From the NCBI GenBank assembly GCA_049611805.1, contig JBMZAX010000008.1, positions 31,763 to 95,762 on the forward strand: a DNA stretch of 64,000 nt. Direction: 5' to 3'. A program made the position numbers and the translations under genes. Source of the stretch: UBA7378 sp049611805. GTDB taxonomy: Bacteria > Pseudomonadota > Alphaproteobacteria > RS24. Positions 61,267-64,000 of the stretch are shown piece after piece; the stretch's first letter is position 1; each line of letters starts with the position of its first letter. The notes beneath the pieces were generated by a model. It did not search any database. It saw only the letters and a program-made list of their open reading frames with translations, and had not been told where the DNA came from.

Positions 61267-62162
61267 CAGAAATAACCTTCCTGCTTTTTCTTTTCCATGC
61301 TGGCGGCGGCGTCATGGTCGATGGCCCGGCCCTGGCGCTCGGACGTCGTCGTCAGCAACATTTCCTGAATGACTTCCGGCAGGGTGGTGGCGTTGCTTTC
61401 AACGGCGCCGGTCAGCGGATAGCAGCCCAGCGTGCGGAAGCGAATGGAGCGCATTTCGGGCTTTTCGCCTTCGGCAAGGCGAAAGCGCTCATCATCCACC
61501 ATCAGCAGCAACCCGTCGCGCTCAACCGTCGGGCGCGGCGCGGCAAAATAGAGCGGCACAATTTCGATATTTTCCAGATGGATATATTGCCAAATATCGA
61601 GTTCCGTCCAATTGCTCATGGGAAACACGCGAATACTCTCGCCCCTGGTTTTGCGCGCATTATAGAGATTCCACAATTCCGGACGCTGATTTTTCGGCTC
61701 CCAGCGATGGCTGGCCGTGCGAAACGAAAAAACGCGCTCCTTGGCGCGGCTTTTTTCCTCATCACGCCGCGCGCCGCCAAAAGCCGCATCAAAGCCGTGC
61801 ATGTCCAGTGCCTGTTTCAGGCCCTCGGTTTTCCACATATCCGTATGCAAAGCCCCATGATCGAACGGGTTGATGCCTTGCGCCTCGGCGTCAGGGTTTT
61901 TATGGACGATAAGTTTCATGCCCGCATCAGCCGCCGCTTTTTCGCGCAGCTTATACATATCCTTGAACTTCCAAGTGGTATCGACATGCAGGAGCGGAAA
62001 GGGCGGGGGGGCCGGATAAAACGCTTTTTTTGCGACATGCAACATGGCCGCGCTGTCTTTGCCAATGCTGTAGAGCATGACCGGATTTTCGGCTTCGGCC
62101 ACCACTTCGCGCATGATGTGGATGCTTTCGGCTTCCAACCGCTGTAAATGGGTGAGGGTCAC
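61266..62162 (-). CDS. cysD: Sulfate adenylyltransferase subunit 2
   Basis: ATP pyrophosphatase subunit that forms APS from sulfate and ATP with CysN. The 298-residue protein has the PP-loop MLYSIGKDSAAMLH, then AFGGARRDEEKSRAKERVFSFR and the C-terminal LGCYPLTGAVES. Start is GTG at 62162. It is upstream of, and overlapping, cysNC. PAPS reductase and sulfite reductase genes are not in the window. Confidence 0.96.
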   Translation of the reverse strand: MTLTHLQRLEAESIHIMREVVAEAENPVMLYSIGKDSAAMLHVAKKAFYPAPPPFPLLHVDTTWKFKDMYKLREKAAADAGMKLIVHKNPDAEAQGINPFDHGALHTDMWKTEGLKQALDMHGFDAAFGGARRDEEKSRAKERVFSFRTASHRWEPKNQRPELWNLYNARKTRGESIRVFPMSNWTELDIWQYIHLENIEIVPLYFAAPRPTVERDGLLLMVDDERFRLAEGEKPEMRSIRFRTLGCYPLTGAVESNATTLPEVIQEMLLTTTSERQGRAIDHDAAASMEKKKQEGYF

Positions 62163-62255
62163 TGTTTCTTCCGCTTTTTTGCGCCAATATTGGCTTCTGT
62201 ATGGGCAGAGCCTGCGGTTTTGTCAATAAGCCGGGTGAACCTTTTGCAGGCTTGG

Positions 62256-63527
62256 CTATTGGGTTTGAAAGCTTATCGGCAGCGAATGTGGCCCCGACAC
62301 GAAATTGGCGGCAACGCGCTTGATAGGCCCGGCCATTTCGACATGGGCGAGGTGGGGCAGAAGTTCTTCCCAGAACATGCGCATTTCCATACGCGCCAAG
62401 TGCTGGCCCAAACACACATGCGCGCCATATCCCAGCGCCATGTGACGATTGGGTTTGCGGTGAATGTCAAACTCGAACGGATTTTCGTAAATATCCTCAT
62501 CGCGGCTGGCGCTGGCAAAGTTTATCATCATCCAGTCATTGGCCTTGATGTCGACCCCGCGTATTTGCACATCGCGCACCGGGGTGCGCATGAAATGCTT
62601 GACCGGCGACTCCCAGCGAATGCTCTCCTCAACAAAAGCCGGAATAAGCGACGGGTCTTGTTTTAGCTGCGCCAGTAATTCCGGCTTTTGGCACAAAGCC
62701 CACATGCCGGCCGTGGTGGAGTTTGATGTCGTGTCATGGCCGGCCGTGGCGGTGATCGCATAATATCCATAAGTCTCAATCTCACCGAGTGGCCCACCGT
62801 TCACCTTGCCATTGGCGAACACGCTGGCAAGGTCGTTTTTCGGTTCCTTCCGGCGGCGTTCGGTCAGTGCGGTGAAATAGGCCATGGATTCCATAATCAC
62901 CGCATTCATGGCCGCCATGCGCTCTTCCACGCTGGTATATTCGCGCCCCGTGGCATTGGCTTCAGGGTCGGTGGCGCCGAACACTTCCTGCGTCAGGCGC
63001 AACATCATATCTTCGGCTTCGTTTTCGACGCCGAGAATGTCCATAATCACGCGCAATGGATAATAAAGCGCAACATCTGCGGCGAAATCGCAATTGCCGC
63101 CCTTGGCCAGCATGCCGGCCACGGCATCTTTCGTGCGTTCGCGGATGCGCGGTTCAAGCTCGCGCAAGGAACGGGGGCCAAACCAGCTTTGGGTAAGCTC
63201 GCGATAGGCGGCGTGTTTTTCGCCATCCATTTGCACCAGCGTGATGAAGCGGTTCGGCCCGCCGGTTTCCTCCATCACAATCTTCAATTCTTCTTCCGTA
63301 ATCATTACGGTGGATTTGTCGCCGGCATGAAACAGCGTGTTGTCTTTTTCCACAAATTGCAAATCATCGAATTTGGATATGAACCAGAACGGCTCAATGC
63401 CGTCCGGCTTTGCCAAAGCCACGGGCGCGGTGGTGCGCAGCTCGGTGAAAACTGCATGAAGTTTCTCAAAATCGGCGTAAGTCTGCCCGTCAACCAGCGC
63501 TTCCGCCAAATGCTTCGGCATATCCAT
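62256..63527 (-). CDS. Cytochrome P450
   Basis: Soluble bacterial (class I type) P450 monooxygenase, 423 residues. The I-helix oxygen-activation motif is ATAGHDTTS, the K-helix ExxR is in VEESIRW, and the heme Cys372 is in LGYGAHVCLGQHLAR, close to the consensus FxxGxHxCxG. No membrane anchor, so a ferredoxin and reductase are needed; a suitable reductase is at 52106-53356. The style resembles bacterial P450s acting on terpenes, sterols or fatty acids, but the substrate is not predictable. It is the last host-type gene before the integrase. Confidence 0.95.
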   Translation of the reverse strand: MDMPKHLAEALVDGQTYADFEKLHAVFTELRTTAPVALAKPDGIEPFWFISKFDDLQFVEKDNTLFHAGDKSTVMITEEELKIVMEETGGPNRFITLVQMDGEKHAAYRELTQSWFGPRSLRELEPRIRERTKDAVAGMLAKGGNCDFAADVALYYPLRVIMDILGVENEAEDMMLRLTQEVFGATDPEANATGREYTSVEERMAAMNAVIMESMAYFTALTERRRKEPKNDLASVFANGKVNGGPLGEIETYGYYAITATAGHDTTSNSTTAGMWALCQKPELLAQLKQDPSLIPAFVEESIRWESPVKHFMRTPVRDVQIRGVDIKANDWMMINFASASRDEDIYENPFEFDIHRKPNRHMALGYGAHVCLGQHLARMEMRMFWEELLPHLAHVEMAGPIKRVAANFVSGPHSLPISFQTQ

Positions 63528-63783
63528 GACAATCCCCCCAAATGTCGAATATGAACGATAGCATAGCTGTCGCCGATGAAATCAAGAGGATTTGTTGATG
63601 TGGGAAATGTCTGGCGGAGAGGGAGAGCTCCTAACCCCCTATATTTTCTGCGTCTTTGGTAAGTGCAAAACACCTTAAAAACCCCAGAAAACAGGGCTTA
63701 ATGCTCTCATATAATAATATTCCGCTATCAATTAATATTTTCCAATAACAGCGAAATAGTGTATCACTAGGGGGTTCGAATCC
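63528..63783. other. A+T-rich gene-free junction between P450 and integrase
   Basis: About 250 bp without a gene. The left 70 bases look like normal host leader for the P450 gene (GGGGGG Shine-Dalgarno on the minus strand). From about 63630 the sequence is A+T-rich. It holds a tRNA-Ser-like end at 63612, a TAGGGGGTT inverted repeat (63632-63641 against 63769-63776), and a tRNA T-loop sequence GGTTCGAATCC at 63773-63783. This is the boundary of a probable mobile element. Confidence 0.5.
63612..63625 (-). other. Possible att core: 3' end of a tRNA-Ser gene
   Basis: TGGCGGAGAGGGAG on the + strand is the complement of CTCCCTCTCCGCCA, the usual acceptor end (with encoded CCA) of a bacterial tRNA-Ser. 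The T-loop does not follow, so only the end is present. This is what is left at the far side of an element integrated in a tRNA-Ser gene. The element would extend to the right beyond the window. Confidence 0.45.
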
Positions 63784-64000
63784 GTGTCTAAGCTACAAAC
63801 TGACCTTCAACTCAAAAGATACACCCATAAGGGTGAGCCACGACTTTTCAGTTGCGGCAAGGTCGCCGGACTGCAAGTCCGATGCTTCCCTTCTGGTGCA
63901 AAGAGGTTCTATTATCGGAAGAAGCATAAGGGGAAAATGATCTCCCTCACTCTTGGTGAATATCCCAAGATGTCACTGGCACAAGCCAGCCAATATGCTA
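63784..64000 (+). CDS. Tyrosine-type integrase, P4-like N-terminal part (runs off the window)
   Basis: Only the first 72 codons are inside the window. From the GTG at 63784 the frame reads a typical arm-binding (DUF4102) domain of P4-family integrases: VAGLQVRCFPSGAKRFYYR, then KMISLTLGEYPKMSLAQA, matching the family pattern of a strand, G-x-K-x-F-x-x-R-Y/K, LGxYPxxSLAxA. The catalytic domain lies beyond the edge. An in-frame stop at 63757 rules out a much earlier start. Base composition is lower in G+C than the neighbouring genes. It marks the left side of a genomic island or prophage. Confidence 0.82.
   Translation, partial: MSKLQTDLQLKRYTHKGEPRLFSCGKVAGLQVRCFPSGAKRFYYRKKHKGKMISLTLGEYPKMSLAQASQYA

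Noticed and set aside
63721..63783. Complete tRNA gene in front of the integrase
   Set aside because: Only the T-loop sequence is present; no acceptor stem, D-arm or anticodon arm can be built around it.

Overview
The window is a chromosomal segment of an alphaproteobacterium. The evidence is gene order and gene content: a tsf-pyrH-frr-uppS-cdsA-dxr-rseP-bamA-skp-lpxD-lpxA-lpxI-lpxB run that uses LpxI rather than LpxH, the gltX-gltA / comEC / lexA block, trpEGDC next to a PpiD-type chaperone, tpiA-secG-pyrG-kdsA, eno-ftsB-lipA-ratA, fused ispDF, and dusB-ntrB-ntrC. Base composition looks like a high-50s G+C genome except for the last ~250 bases, which are visibly A+T-richer. I cannot fix the order or genus from this sequence.

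Layout. 1-12666 (+): translation and envelope genes from the tail of tsf through lipid A synthesis; fabZ, often found between lpxD and lpxA, is missing, and its place holds a nested inverted repeat that covers the lpxA ribosome binding site. 12663-15474 (-): gltX and gltA. 15573-16993 (+): comEC, broken by a large out-of-frame internal deletion. 17004-23645 (-): ppiD-trpE-trpG-trpD-trpC and then lexA. 23832-27598 (+): tpiA, secG, pyrG, kdsA. 27701-33157: an accessory-looking block between kdsA and eno, with an SLC13-type anion transporter, a three-gene unit of two DUF2589-like proteins plus an Stv-like protein, and the complete preQ0/preQ1 set queC-queE-queD-queF. 33341-36497 (+): eno, ftsB-like gene, lipA, ratA. 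36494-38720 (-): ispDF-pgpA-pncC. 38842-42385 (+): dusB-ntrB-ntrC, preceded by a leader with two mutually exclusive hairpins. 42458-53356: metabolism, transport and envelope genes (CoA-transferase, family 5 binding protein, acyltransferase, YiiX-like papain-fold protein, HspQ, MFS carrier, GST, thioesterase, DUF3604 protein, ferredoxin-type reductase).

53418-59204 is a compact signalling island: PilZ, EAL, a DHp-REC-GGDEF protein with no ATPase domain, a DivK-like single receiver and a hybrid histidine kinase with two receivers. It plausibly links an extracytoplasmic signal to cyclic di-GMP. 59356-62162 holds cysD-cysNC for sulfate activation and 62256-63527 a cytochrome P450. The right edge cuts into a phage-type tyrosine integrase gene preceded by tRNA-like att sequences, so a mobile element probably begins at about 63.6 kb.

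No rRNA, complete tRNA, CRISPR array or insertion sequence was seen. No gene-free stretch longer than 300 bases exists. Clusters of GANTC (the CcrM methylation motif) occur in front of pyrG, ftsB and lexA, which hints at cell-cycle control of these genes.
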